From Pseudomonas sp. UBA6562 (GTDB taxonomy: Bacteria; Pseudomonadota; Gammaproteobacteria; Pseudomonadales; Pseudomonadaceae), in contig NZ_DJJS01000006.1 of assembly GCF_002434265.1 (NCBI RefSeq), forward strand, positions 248,001 to 312,000: a stretch of 64,000 bases of DNA. The letters are read 5' to 3'. Every line of letters begins with the position of its first letter. Position 1 is the first letter of the stretch. Under the pieces are notes generated by a model, which was not told where the DNA came from, searched no databases, and saw nothing but the letters and a program-made list of their open reading frames with translations. Below are positions 51,125 to 59,648 of the stretch, piece by piece. A program made the translations under genes and the position numbers.

Positions 51125-53488
51125 ATGTGCGAAATGGAGCTTTCTACGTCATCCACATTTAATTTTGCAGGCAAAGCCGCCACGCTGAAGCGCCTAGCGC
51201 CTTTGCTAAAGACAGGGCGGATACTCCCAATATTTGAACTGACGGTCGCGCAATGGCGGGCTGATCGCCTGTCTGTGATCAAGCAGTGCCAGCGAGTCTT
51301 CGGTCAAAAGGCGCTGATCGTAAGATCAAGTTGTTCAGTTGAAGATCGCGATGGTTCCTCCGGAGCGGGTCTGTACGAATCGATACTCGATGTGTTTGGA
51401 GAGCCGGCGTTGGTAGGTGCAATCGAAGCAGTGATCGAGTCGTATGGCATTGTTCGAGAGCATGATGAAGTGCTGGTGCAGCCTATGGCGAGCGGTGTAC
51501 TGGCCAGCGGCGTTGCCATGACCCGCGATCCAGAGACTGGCCTGCCTTACCACGTCGTAAATTACAGCGTAGGTTCCGCTACAGATAGTGTCACCACTGG
51601 CAGGCGCCCTGTACGCACCTATATTGCCTTCGCCGGAACATCAGCTTCTGAACCCAACGAATTGCGGGGCCTCCTCAGTATGCTTGAAGAGCTCCAGAGG
51701 TTGACTTGCCACCCTGCCTTGGATGTGGAATTTGCAATCACACCTGATGGCCCTCTTTTGTTTCAAGTAAGGCCAATGACCGCCAGGTGCGCACCACCCA
51801 AAGATGAGCTTACTGATATCAAACTAAATAGCCTACTTGATCAAGAGGCCGCTCATCTGGAAGACAGCTTTCTCGAACATACTAAAGACAGTCCCTCCAG
51901 ACCTGTACTTTTCGGGATGATGCCAGATTGGAATCCCGCTGAAATGATTGGCACAAAGCCACGCCCAATGGCCTACTCGCTTTATAAAGAACTTATTACT
52001 GAACTCAATTGGGCGTCCGCACGGTTCCGTTACGGCTATCGTGACCTTCGACGCAAACCGCTCATGCATCAGTTTGGAGGCTCGCCTTACATTTGCGTCA
52101 GACACAGTATTGAGTCTTTAATACCCGCTTCGGCACCTCCTTCAGTGGTAGAGCAAGTAGTCAATCATTCGACTCATTTTCTGGCCCAGCACCCACACCT
52201 ACATGACAAGATCGAGTTTTCAATAATCCCGACATGCTTCACCCCGTGTTTAGCGGATAACGGGGTAACACACGCACCGGCCTTGGAAGCCCTTGACGTC
52301 AAATCGCGTACAGGTTACTTGACTGGACTATGCCAGTTAACGGAATTGATACTAGCCACCAATGGCCCCTTTTTCTCCGATCTGGTCCGCCAAAAAAACA
52401 TTGCGGCATACGTGCGAAGTCTCACGATGCAAAGCATGCCAGATGATCCGTTACAACATATGCGCAGTGCTTTGTCCGCGGCCAGTGTCGCTGCGGAAGT
52501 ATTTGCAGGCGCGGCGCGCGCGGCTTTTGTAGCTACTGCGATCATTAAATCTCTAGAAACACAGGGGGTCATACCTGTCAACGCCCTTGACTTAATGACC
52601 GGTGATATAAGAACGGCAGGGCAGGAACTCGCAAGCGATTTCATAAGCTTGCACAAAGATGACTTTCTCAGAACACATGGCCATATCAGGCCAGGCACTT
52701 ATGATATCCGAGTACCTCGTTACGACGAAGCCCCCGAGCATTATTTCGACTGGCAATGTCCATTGCAACGTCCTTCCACGCCATCGCTTCAAATCGAAGC
52801 GTTCTCTTGCCAAGTCAACGTGATTCAACACGCCTTCGAACGCTGTGGTTTGGCCGTGTCTGGCCAGCAATTTATGACATTCTCCCGTTTAGCCATTGCT
52901 TCGCGCGAAAAGCTTAAATACCTTTACTCCGCTTTGGTGTCTGAAGTTTTGCGATCCTTGTGCATCTGGGGAGAGTTACAAGGTTTGGATCGCGATGACC
53001 TGAGTTTTCTCAGCATCAGGGATTTCATATATGGTGACAGCGGGCCTAGTCATTCAATGTTGCGCGAGCATATCGTCAGCAACCGTCAGCGTTGGCTGGA
53101 GACACAGTTGATTCGTACGCCCAGTCTTCTTAGCAAACCGCACGACATCTTTAGCCATCACGCGCAAGCAGCACATCCAAACTTTATCACTCGAAGCCTC
53201 CGGGATGCGCACGTGGCGGAGGTCCGCGCGGAAAATTCAGCGTTTGGCATCAAAGACTGTATCGTCCTGATTGAGCACGCGGATCCAGGCTTTGACTGGA
53301 TATTTACACACCGTATCGCAGGATTCATCACAGCCTACGGCGGGGAAAACTCGCACATGGCTATTCGAGCCCGAGAATTTTCGATTCCAGCGGCCATTGG
53401 CGTAGGCGAAGCTCGCTTCAAAATCCTTTCGAAAGCAAAACGGCTGCGACTCGACTGCGCTGAACGGCGCATTCAGGTGCTTGCATGA
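51125..53488 (+). CDS. PEP-synthase/PPDK-like kinase, probable glutamine kinase (Cj1418-like)
   Basis: 787 residues in three parts. An N-terminal ATP-binding domain (about 1-220) has VRSSCSVEDRDGSSGAG (residues 66-81), ASGVAMTRDPETG and FQVRPMTA. A long central domain (about 230-690) lacks the PEP/pyruvate TIM barrel. The C-terminal swivelling domain has GGENSHMAIRAREFSIPAAIG with the phospho-carrier His744. This ATP domain - substrate domain - His domain plan is shared by rifampin phosphotransferase and by C. jejuni Cj1418, which phosphorylates the amide N of glutamine. The following two genes match Cj1417 and Cj1416 in family and order, favouring glutamine kinase. The ATG at 51125 has AAAGGA upstream; the stop overlaps the next gene by 4 bases. 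Confidence 0.8.
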   Translation: MCEMELSTSSTFNFAGKAATLKRLAPLLKTGRILPIFELTVAQWRADRLSVIKQCQRVFGQKALIVRSSCSVEDRDGSSGAGLYESILDVFGEPALVGAIEAVIESYGIVREHDEVLVQPMASGVLASGVAMTRDPETGLPYHVVNYSVGSATDSVTTGRRPVRTYIAFAGTSASEPNELRGLLSMLEELQRLTCHPALDVEFAITPDGPLLFQVRPMTARCAPPKDELTDIKLNSLLDQEAAHLEDSFLEHTKDSPSRPVLFGMMPDWNPAEMIGTKPRPMAYSLYKELITELNWASARFRYGYRDLRRKPLMHQFGGSPYICVRHSIESLIPASAPPSVVEQVVNHSTHFLAQHPHLHDKIEFSIIPTCFTPCLADNGVTHAPALEALDVKSRTGYLTGLCQLTELILATNGPFFSDLVRQKNIAAYVRSLTMQSMPDDPLQHMRSALSAASVAAEVFAGAARAAFVATAIIKSLETQGVIPVNALDLMTGDIRTAGQELASDFISLHKDDFLRTHGHIRPGTYDIRVPRYDEAPEHYFDWQCPLQRPSTPSLQIEAFSCQVNVIQHAFERCGLAVSGQQFMTFSRLAIASREKLKYLYSALVSEVLRSLCIWGELQGLDRDDLSFLSIRDFIYGDSGPSHSMLREHIVSNRQRWLETQLIRTPSLLSKPHDIFSHHAQAAHPNFITRSLRDAHVAEVRAENSAFGIKDCIVLIEHADPGFDWIFTHRIAGFITAYGGENSHMAIRAREFSIPAAIGVGEARFKILSKAKRLRLDCAERRIQVLA

Positions 53489-54087
53489 TCCTAATCGGCT
53501 TGACCATGCTCAGACACTTAAACACAAGACACGGAGACTGGCACGACGCCTTGGACCAGCGTTGGTCAGTATTCCTCACTCAGTGCGGCCTAACACCGCT
53601 CTATCTACCGAATGATCCTGATATCAGCACGGCTCTCGTAAAGCAGCTGCGTCCCCATGGGCTGCTACTAACTGGCGGTGGCGACTGTAGTGCAGTGACC
53701 GGCGCCCTGGATAACCGCGATACAACCGAGCAGGCGTTGCTCGATCTCGCAGGTGAACTGCTGCTACCAGTACTTGGAGTATGTCGCGGTATGCAGGTCA
53801 TGCTGACACGTGCGGGCGGCACACTTGAAAGCGTTTCAGATCATGTGGGAAAACACATGATCGTTGAGGCAGAGGAGCATCGACAGGTCAATTCTTTCCA
53901 CGACTACGGGTTTCGCCACGTGCCTAGTGGGTATGACGTACTCGCCATGTCGGACGACGGTGTGGTGGAGGCGGTATGCCACCCTCAGCTACGCCACACC
54001 GGAATCATGTGGCATCCAGAACGTTCACCTGCGGCGCATGCTTTGGATATTCAGCGCGTATTACAATCATTCGGAGTTGCTCCATGA
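53485..54087 (+). CDS. Class I glutamine amidotransferase-like hydrolase, probable gamma-glutamyl-CDP-amidate hydrolase (Cj1417-like)
   Basis: 200 residues of the PuuD/peptidase C26 family. Oxyanion strand LLTGGGD, nucleophile Cys100 in GVCRGMQ, and the His177/Glu179 pair in MWHPERSP complete the triad. No synthetase domain is attached. In C. jejuni the relative Cj1417 removes glutamate from CDP-linked phosphoglutamine and leaves cytidine diphosphoramidate; that reaction fits the neighbours here. ATGA overlaps of 4 bases link it to both the upstream kinase gene and the downstream cytidylyltransferase gene. A gamma-glutamyl-GABA hydrolase role would be the default alternative. Confidence 0.85.
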   Translation: MILIGLTMLRHLNTRHGDWHDALDQRWSVFLTQCGLTPLYLPNDPDISTALVKQLRPHGLLLTGGGDCSAVTGALDNRDTTEQALLDLAGELLLPVLGVCRGMQVMLTRAGGTLESVSDHVGKHMIVEAEEHRQVNSFHDYGFRHVPSGYDVLAMSDDGVVEAVCHPQLRHTGIMWHPERSPAAHALDIQRVLQSFGVAP

Positions 54088-54809
54088 AGGCCATTATCCT
54101 CGCAGCAGGACGCGGAAGCCGACTGCAAATGCTTACCGCTGAATGTCCCAAAGCCTTAGTGCCTATCAACGGTGCAACGCTATTGGAACGCATGATCGCT
54201 GCCCTGCGCAGAACTGAGGTAAGCGAGATAGGTATCGTCGTGGGCTACAGAGGCGCAATGCTTGAAGGCTTTGCAGACAAATCGTTCCAAAACGTTCGTT
54301 GGGCACAGACAGGCATAATGACTTCGCTAACATGCGCTGATAGCTGGCTAAGCCAGGAGCCTTGCATAATTAGCTATAGCGATATTTTCTACGAAAGTAG
54401 TCTGGTAAGTGACCTTATCCAGCACCCCGGCGATATTGTAGTCGGCTATGACCCTGCGGCAGTAGACCTATGGCGACAGCGCTTCGATGAGCCGCTCGCC
54501 GATTTGGAAAATTTTTATATAAGGAATGGACGCGTTAGGGTCATCGGTAAACGTGCGAAGAATCTTGAGCGCTTGAACGGTCAGTACATGGGAATTTTTA
54601 AAATAACACCTAAGGGGTGGCGCGCGCTTAAAGAACAGTTGAACCTATTGCCGCCCGCAATACGCGATGAAATCGACATGACCTCCTTGCTGAACGCCCT
54701 GATCAACGTCAACTTCCCCATCGCTGGAGTCGCTACTTATGCTCCATGGGGCGAGGTAGACTGCCCAAGCGACATAGGACTATATGAACGGATTTACCCT
54801 GAATTGTGA
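54084..54809 (+). CDS. LicC-like nucleotidyltransferase, probable CTP:phosphoglutamine cytidylyltransferase (Cj1416-like)
   Basis: 241 residues of the short sugar-nucleotidyltransferase fold. NTP-binding loop MKAIILAAGRGSRL, K23 in ECPKALVP, metal Asp100 in ISYSDIFYE and a second acidic site EVDCPSD (D226, D230). LicC/Cj1416-type enzymes of this size transfer CMP to a phosphorylated small molecule. With the glutamine-kinase-like and hydrolase genes in front, the likely product is a CDP-linked phosphoglutamine. The ATG at 54084 overlaps the upstream stop (ATGA); the open frame further upstream lies wholly inside the previous gene. Last gene of the operon. Confidence 0.87.
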   Translation: MKAIILAAGRGSRLQMLTAECPKALVPINGATLLERMIAALRRTEVSEIGIVVGYRGAMLEGFADKSFQNVRWAQTGIMTSLTCADSWLSQEPCIISYSDIFYESSLVSDLIQHPGDIVVGYDPAAVDLWRQRFDEPLADLENFYIRNGRVRVIGKRAKNLERLNGQYMGIFKITPKGWRALKEQLNLLPPAIRDEIDMTSLLNALINVNFPIAGVATYAPWGEVDCPSDIGLYERIYPEL

Positions 54810-55008
54810 GATGGATTTTCCTGAAGTTCCTCTCTACTGAAAGGCCTTGAAATCACAAAAATCTGGACATCCTACGCGTCGCCAAGAACCTCCTCGCTTC
54901 CATTAAGCTATCGATATACACCTTTCTTCGTAAATCTGAGACATGCAGTACCTGCTCAGCTTACTAGTCTTTACGCTTTAGTTCGATCTGTCTAAAAAGA
55001 GATCTCAC

Positions 55009-55140
55009 ATGAACCGGTCTATCTCACAATTCTTAATATTCCACAGCAACGACAATTATGTGTCTGCTTTTGGACAGGGTCCGATGCTGTACAGGCGAGG
55101 TACAAACGCCCAGTTCAATTTTTCATGCGCGGGTAGATGA
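55009..55140 (+). CDS. Possible small ORF, 43 residues
   Basis: An ATG at 55009 with AAAAAGAGA about 9 bases upstream opens a frame beginning MNRSISQFLIFHSNDNYV and ending in CAGR before TGA 55138-55140. No family or signal recognised; its coding status rests only on the start context and position 200 bases after the operon. It may well be chance. Confidence 0.15.
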   Translation: MNRSISQFLIFHSNDNYVSAFGQGPMLYRRGTNAQFNFSCAGR

Positions 55141-55179
55141 ATTTGAAATCCTAGCTCAATCCCAGATGCTCGAGAAATC

Positions 55180-55200
55180 AGGGGCCGCCTGAGCGGCCCT
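55180..55200 (-). terminator. Terminator-like hairpin of thioesterase gene
   Basis: GGGCCGC-CTGA-GCGGCCC stem directly after the minus-strand thioesterase stop, followed on that strand by CTGATTTCT, a weak U-rich run. Confidence 0.55.
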
Positions 55201-55205
55201 GTGAT

Positions 55206-55607
55206 TCACTCCACCGCACTGTCCGGAAACTGATCCTGCAAATACTTGATCTGCGTCCGCCCATGCGCCGCCGGCAGTCCATCCTCACCCAGGTTCACGA
55301 ACACCATGCGATCCACCGTCAAAATGCTTTTGCGCGTGATCTTGTTGCGCACCTCACAGCGCAAGGTGATCGACGTCCGACCGAACTCCGTAGCGGTGAT
55401 GCCCAGTTCGATGATGTCGCCCTTGCGCGAGGCGCTGACGAAGTTGATCTCCGACATGTACTTGGTCACCACGCGCTGGTTGCCCAGCTGGACGATGGCA
55501 TAGATCGCCGCTTCTTCGTCAATCCAGCGCAGCAGGCTGCCGCCGAACAGTGTGCCGTTGGGGTTGAGGTCTTCGGGCTTGACCCATTTGCGAGTGTGGA
55601 AATTCAT
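55206..55607 (-). CDS. Hotdog-fold acyl-CoA thioesterase
   Basis: 133 residues, a single hotdog domain. It starts MNFHTRKWVKPEDLNPNGTLFGGSLLRWIDEEAA; the N-P-N-G-T-L-F-G-G region with following Asp/Glu is the YciA/BACH-type acyl-CoA thioesterase active-site helix. Hydrolyses acyl-CoA esters in the cytoplasm. The ATG at 55607 has GAGGA about 7 bases upstream; the longer frame to 55733 would run into the ahcY promoter. Divergent from ahcY. Confidence 0.9.
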   Translation of the reverse strand: MNFHTRKWVKPEDLNPNGTLFGGSLLRWIDEEAAIYAIVQLGNQRVVTKYMSEINFVSASRKGDIIELGITATEFGRTSITLRCEVRNKITRKSILTVDRMVFVNLGEDGLPAAHGRTQIKYLQDQFPDSAVE

Positions 55608-55719
55608 CGGTGCTCCTCGTGACTGAAAGGGCGGGATCGGGATGGGGCCATGATGGCAGAGCGGTCGGGGGCCGTGCATGCGTCTTGGACCATGGTCGCG
55701 AACGATTCGACAGAAAACC

Positions 55720-55748
55720 TTGGGCTCTGTCACCCGCGCGGCTATAAT
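55720..55748 (+). promoter_or_regulatory. Sigma-70 promoter of ahcY
   Basis: Exact -10 TATAAT at 55743-55748 with TTGGGC at 55720-55725, spacing 17 bases. Transcription would start near 55755, about 40 bases before the SAH aptamer. Confidence 0.75.
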
Positions 55749-55796
55749 CGCTGCCGTTTCACATGGTCGCCCCCTGCGCGGCCATGCCCGCCACCC

Positions 55797-55889
55797 GTCC
55801 GAGGGGCGCTGCAGCAGGTCGATCCTGTCAGGCTCGGATGGGGCGTTGTCCGCGTTCGCGGACGCCTAACGCACAACGGCGCCCATTCG
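55797..55889 (+). ncRNA. S-adenosylhomocysteine (SAH) riboswitch
   Basis: The leader of ahcY contains the conserved SAH aptamer blocks: CCGAGGGGCGCTGCAGC (55799-55815), CAGGCTCGG (55829-55837) pairing back to CCGAG, a variable stem GTCCGCG/CGCGGAC (55848-55863) and the 3' block AACGGCGCCC (55876-55885), whose GCGCCC can pair with GGGCGC (55804-55809). SAH riboswitches turn on ahcY-type genes when SAH accumulates. Immediately after the aptamer lies an inverted repeat CCATTCG / CGAATGG (55884-55903) that reaches the GGAGG ribosome-binding site at 55901-55905, a likely expression platform. Confidence 0.92.
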
Positions 55890-55911
55890 ACATGACGAAT
55901 GGAGGCTCTTG

Positions 55912-57321
<1,410 letters not shown>

Positions 57322-57337
57322 GCGGCCACTGCGGGTA

Positions 57338-57357
57338 GGCGCACCCTCGGGTGCGCC
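57338..57357 (+). other. Hairpin between ahcY and metF
   Basis: 9-bp perfect inverted repeat GGCGCACCC / GGGTGCGCC with a 2-base centre, 16 bases after the ahcY stop. There is no U-tract, so it is more likely an RNA-stabilising or attenuating structure than a full terminator. Confidence 0.5.
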
Positions 57358-57476
57358 CGCTTGCAGCTGTACAGGCAGTATTGGAATGATGTTCAGCCAG
57401 GCCGACCCATGTCGCCCTGGCTTTTACTTGCAGCTTGCAACTAGCAGCGCGTGGTTCGCTGCTCAGGAAAAAGCCG

Positions 57477-58322
57477 ATGTCCAAACCCCGCAATTACAGT
57501 TTCGAATTCTTTCCGACCAAGACCGAAGCCGGCCACGACAAGCTGATGGCCGTTGCCCGCCAATTGGCCACGTACAACCCGCACTTCTTTTCCTGCACCT
57601 ATGGCGCCGGTGGCTCCACCCGCGACCGTACGCTCAACACCGTGCTGCAACTGGAAAACGAAGTGCAAGTGCCCGCCGCGCCGCACTTGTCGTGCGTGGG
57701 CGACACCAAGGCCGAGCTGCGCGCCCTGATCGCCGAATACAAGGCGGCCGGCATCAAGCGCATCGTCGCCCTGCGTGGCGACCTGCCTTCGGGCATGGGC
57801 ATGGCCGCAGGCGATCTGCGCTACGCCAGCGACCTGGTGCGGTTCATCCGTGAGGAAACCGGCGACCACTTCCACCTGGAAGTGGCGGCCTATCCGGAGA
57901 TGCATCCCCAGGCGCATAGCTTCGAAGCCGACCTGAAGAACTTCGCCACCAAGGCCAAGGCCGGCGCCGACAGCGCCATCACCCAATACTTCTTCAACGC
58001 CGACAGCTACTTCCACTTCGTCGAGCGCGTGCAGAAGCTGGGCGTCGACATTCCGCTGGTGCCCGGCATCATGCCGATCACCAACTACAGCAAGCTGGCG
58101 CGCTTCTCCGACGCCTGCGGCGCCGAACTGCCGCGCTGGATCCGCAAGCAGTTGGAAGCCTATGGCGACGACAGCGCCAGCATCCAGGCTTTCGGTGAAG
58201 AAGTGATCACACGCATGTGCGAGCAGCTGCTGGACGGCGGCGCGCCGGGCCTGCACTTCTACACGCTGAACCAGGCCGAGCCGAGCCTGGCGATCTGGAA
58301 CAACCTGAACCTGCCGCGCTGA
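57477..58322 (+). CDS. metF: Methylenetetrahydrofolate reductase
   Basis: 281 residues, one TIM-barrel domain of bacterial MetF length. It starts MSKPRNYSFEFFPTKTEAG, with the FEFFPPKT-type substrate motif (here TK), GAGGSTRDRT and the late PGIMPITNYSKLARFSDACGAELP block. It uses FAD and NADH to make 5-methyl-THF for methionine synthesis. The ATG at 57477 has AGGA about 9 bases upstream. It is the second gene after the riboswitch-controlled ahcY and may share its transcript. Confidence 0.96.
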   Translation: MSKPRNYSFEFFPTKTEAGHDKLMAVARQLATYNPHFFSCTYGAGGSTRDRTLNTVLQLENEVQVPAAPHLSCVGDTKAELRALIAEYKAAGIKRIVALRGDLPSGMGMAAGDLRYASDLVRFIREETGDHFHLEVAAYPEMHPQAHSFEADLKNFATKAKAGADSAITQYFFNADSYFHFVERVQKLGVDIPLVPGIMPITNYSKLARFSDACGAELPRWIRKQLEAYGDDSASIQAFGEEVITRMCEQLLDGGAPGLHFYTLNQAEPSLAIWNNLNLPR

Positions 58323-58641
58323 AAACATCGGCTCGCACCTGTTTAGCGGGCAGTGGAGGCACAGGCAGAATGCTCGTGCCTCGACTGCCTCCATCGCGAA
58401 CAGGTGCAGCGGGGCACCACCGCCCACACACCCTGCCCTCCCGTTCCCGCACGTCCGCGACGCGTGCGGTCATGCAGCCAGCGAAACCTGCCTCGGCATG
58501 CCTGGGTCGCCAGTGCGGTATGCCCTGCTTCCAAGGCTGCGCCGCTGCGGGATGAGCGCATTTGCTGGCCCGTTCACAGCGCTGGCACTCACACAGATCC
58601 CGCGTCTGTTCATCCATGAAGCACCCAGGTAGTCTGCCGAC
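58323..58641. other. metF downstream gap with large inverted repeat
   Basis: 319 bases without a credible gene; holds the inverted repeat at 58335-58407 and the leader of the solute-binding protein gene. Confidence 0.6.
58335..58407. repeat. 73-bp interrupted inverted repeat (REP-like)
   Basis: Outer arms GCACCTGTT (58335-58343) and AACAGGTGC (58399-58407); inner arms TGGAGGCA (58354-58361) and TGCCTCCA (58386-58393). The whole forms a long branched hairpin 13 bases after the metF stop. Whether it is a dispersed repeat cannot be told from one copy. Confidence 0.6.
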
Positions 58642-59427
58642 ATGCGCATCTTCCTGACCCTGTTCGGCATCTTGCTGCTTACCTGCCTGAGCCCGTTGGC
58701 CCAGGCCGAACGGCTGCGCATCGTCAGCGACGACTGGGCGCCCTACATCTATCAGGAAAACGGCCAGCCTCGCGGCCTGCACTACGAGGTGGCCAACGAA
58801 GTGTTCAAGCGTCTGCACATCGACGTGGAGTGGGGGTTCATGCCGTGGAAGCGTTGCCTGGCCGTGGTCGAACAGGGCCAGGCCGACGGTATTCTGGGCG
58901 TGTTCAAACTGGCCTCCCGCGAACCGTTCATGCTGTACCCCGAAGAGCCGTTGTCGCAGGTCGAATTCGTGCTGTTCCAAGCCCTGGCACGCCCACACTC
59001 GGTCACTACGCTGCAAGACTTGAGCGGGCTCACGGTGGGCACGTCGTCGGGCTATGACTACGGTACGGCCTTCGAAACCGCAGCCAACTTCCGTCGGGAA
59101 TCGGCGCCCACCCATGTCGCCAATCTAGGCAAGCTGGCGCTTGGTCGGGTGGACCTCGTGGTGACCGATCTCCACGTCGGCCGCTATTTGCTACAACGCC
59201 TGGGCCTGGAGCAGCAGATCGAAGCCTTGCCGATGGTGATCAACGACATGCCGCAATACCTGGGCCTGGCCCGTAAGCCCGGCCGTGAAGCCCTGGCCGA
59301 GGCGTTCTCGCAAACCCTGCGCGCGTTCAAGCGCGAACCGGCCTACGCCCATATCATGAGCCGTTATGGCGAGCAGAATCCGAGCCTTGCCACTGCCGTT
59401 GAGCAACAGGGGGTCAGCACACGCTGA
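58642..59427 (+). CDS. Periplasmic solute-binding protein, SBP_bac_3 family
   Basis: 261 residues. Cleavable signal peptide MRIFLTLFGILLLTCLSPLAQA. The mature domain starts LRIVSDDWAPYIYQENGQPRGLHYEVANEVFKRL, the family 3 binding-protein lobe, with a second lobe around LTVGTSSGYDYGTAFE. No permease or ATPase genes adjoin it, so it may be an orphan binding protein or sensor input rather than part of an ABC importer. Ligand unknown; amino-acid-like compounds are typical. Confidence 0.87.
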   Translation: MRIFLTLFGILLLTCLSPLAQAERLRIVSDDWAPYIYQENGQPRGLHYEVANEVFKRLHIDVEWGFMPWKRCLAVVEQGQADGILGVFKLASREPFMLYPEEPLSQVEFVLFQALARPHSVTTLQDLSGLTVGTSSGYDYGTAFETAANFRRESAPTHVANLGKLALGRVDLVVTDLHVGRYLLQRLGLEQQIEALPMVINDMPQYLGLARKPGREALAEAFSQTLRAFKREPAYAHIMSRYGEQNPSLATAVEQQGVSTR

Positions 59428-59648
59428 TTGCTCTGTTATACTCGAGCCTTCCCGCCAGGCTCACGCCCGGACGCTCGGCCTCGTAGCAGGCATCCCGATC
59501 GGTAAAAACGCAGCTCCATGCGTCTTCGCCGCCCGCACGATGCGCAGTACATGCCCAGCTGGACCGGACGCGATCGCATTCCTCAGATGCCCGTCGCGCC
59601 AGGCAGATCATCCCATCGGGCTCAGCCCACACGAGAACAGGATTGCCC

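Larger units (their letters stand above)
54810..55205. other. Low-GC gap at right edge of genomic island
   Basis: 396 bases, AT-rich until about 55130, after which composition returns to core level. No strong terminator is seen after the cytidylyltransferase gene. A 43-codon open frame (55009-55140) is listed separately. Near the end lies a GC-rich hairpin that belongs to the convergent thioesterase gene. Confidence 0.6.

Noticed and set aside
51125..53488. Housekeeping PEP synthase or pyruvate phosphate dikinase
   Set aside because: ATP-binding and His domains are present, but the C-terminal PEP/pyruvate TIM barrel is missing; the protein ends right after the swivelling domain.
53485..54087. 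Simple PuuD gamma-glutamyl-GABA hydrolase of putrescine catabolism
   Set aside because: No puuA, puuB or puuC genes adjoin it; it overlaps the kinase and cytidylyltransferase genes on both sides.
47922..54809. Phosphonate biosynthesis cluster
   Set aside because: A cytidylyltransferase plus CDP-alcohol phosphotransferase first suggested phosphonolipids, but no PEP mutase or phosphonopyruvate decarboxylase is present, and the kinase-hydrolase-cytidylyltransferase trio fits P-N chemistry better.
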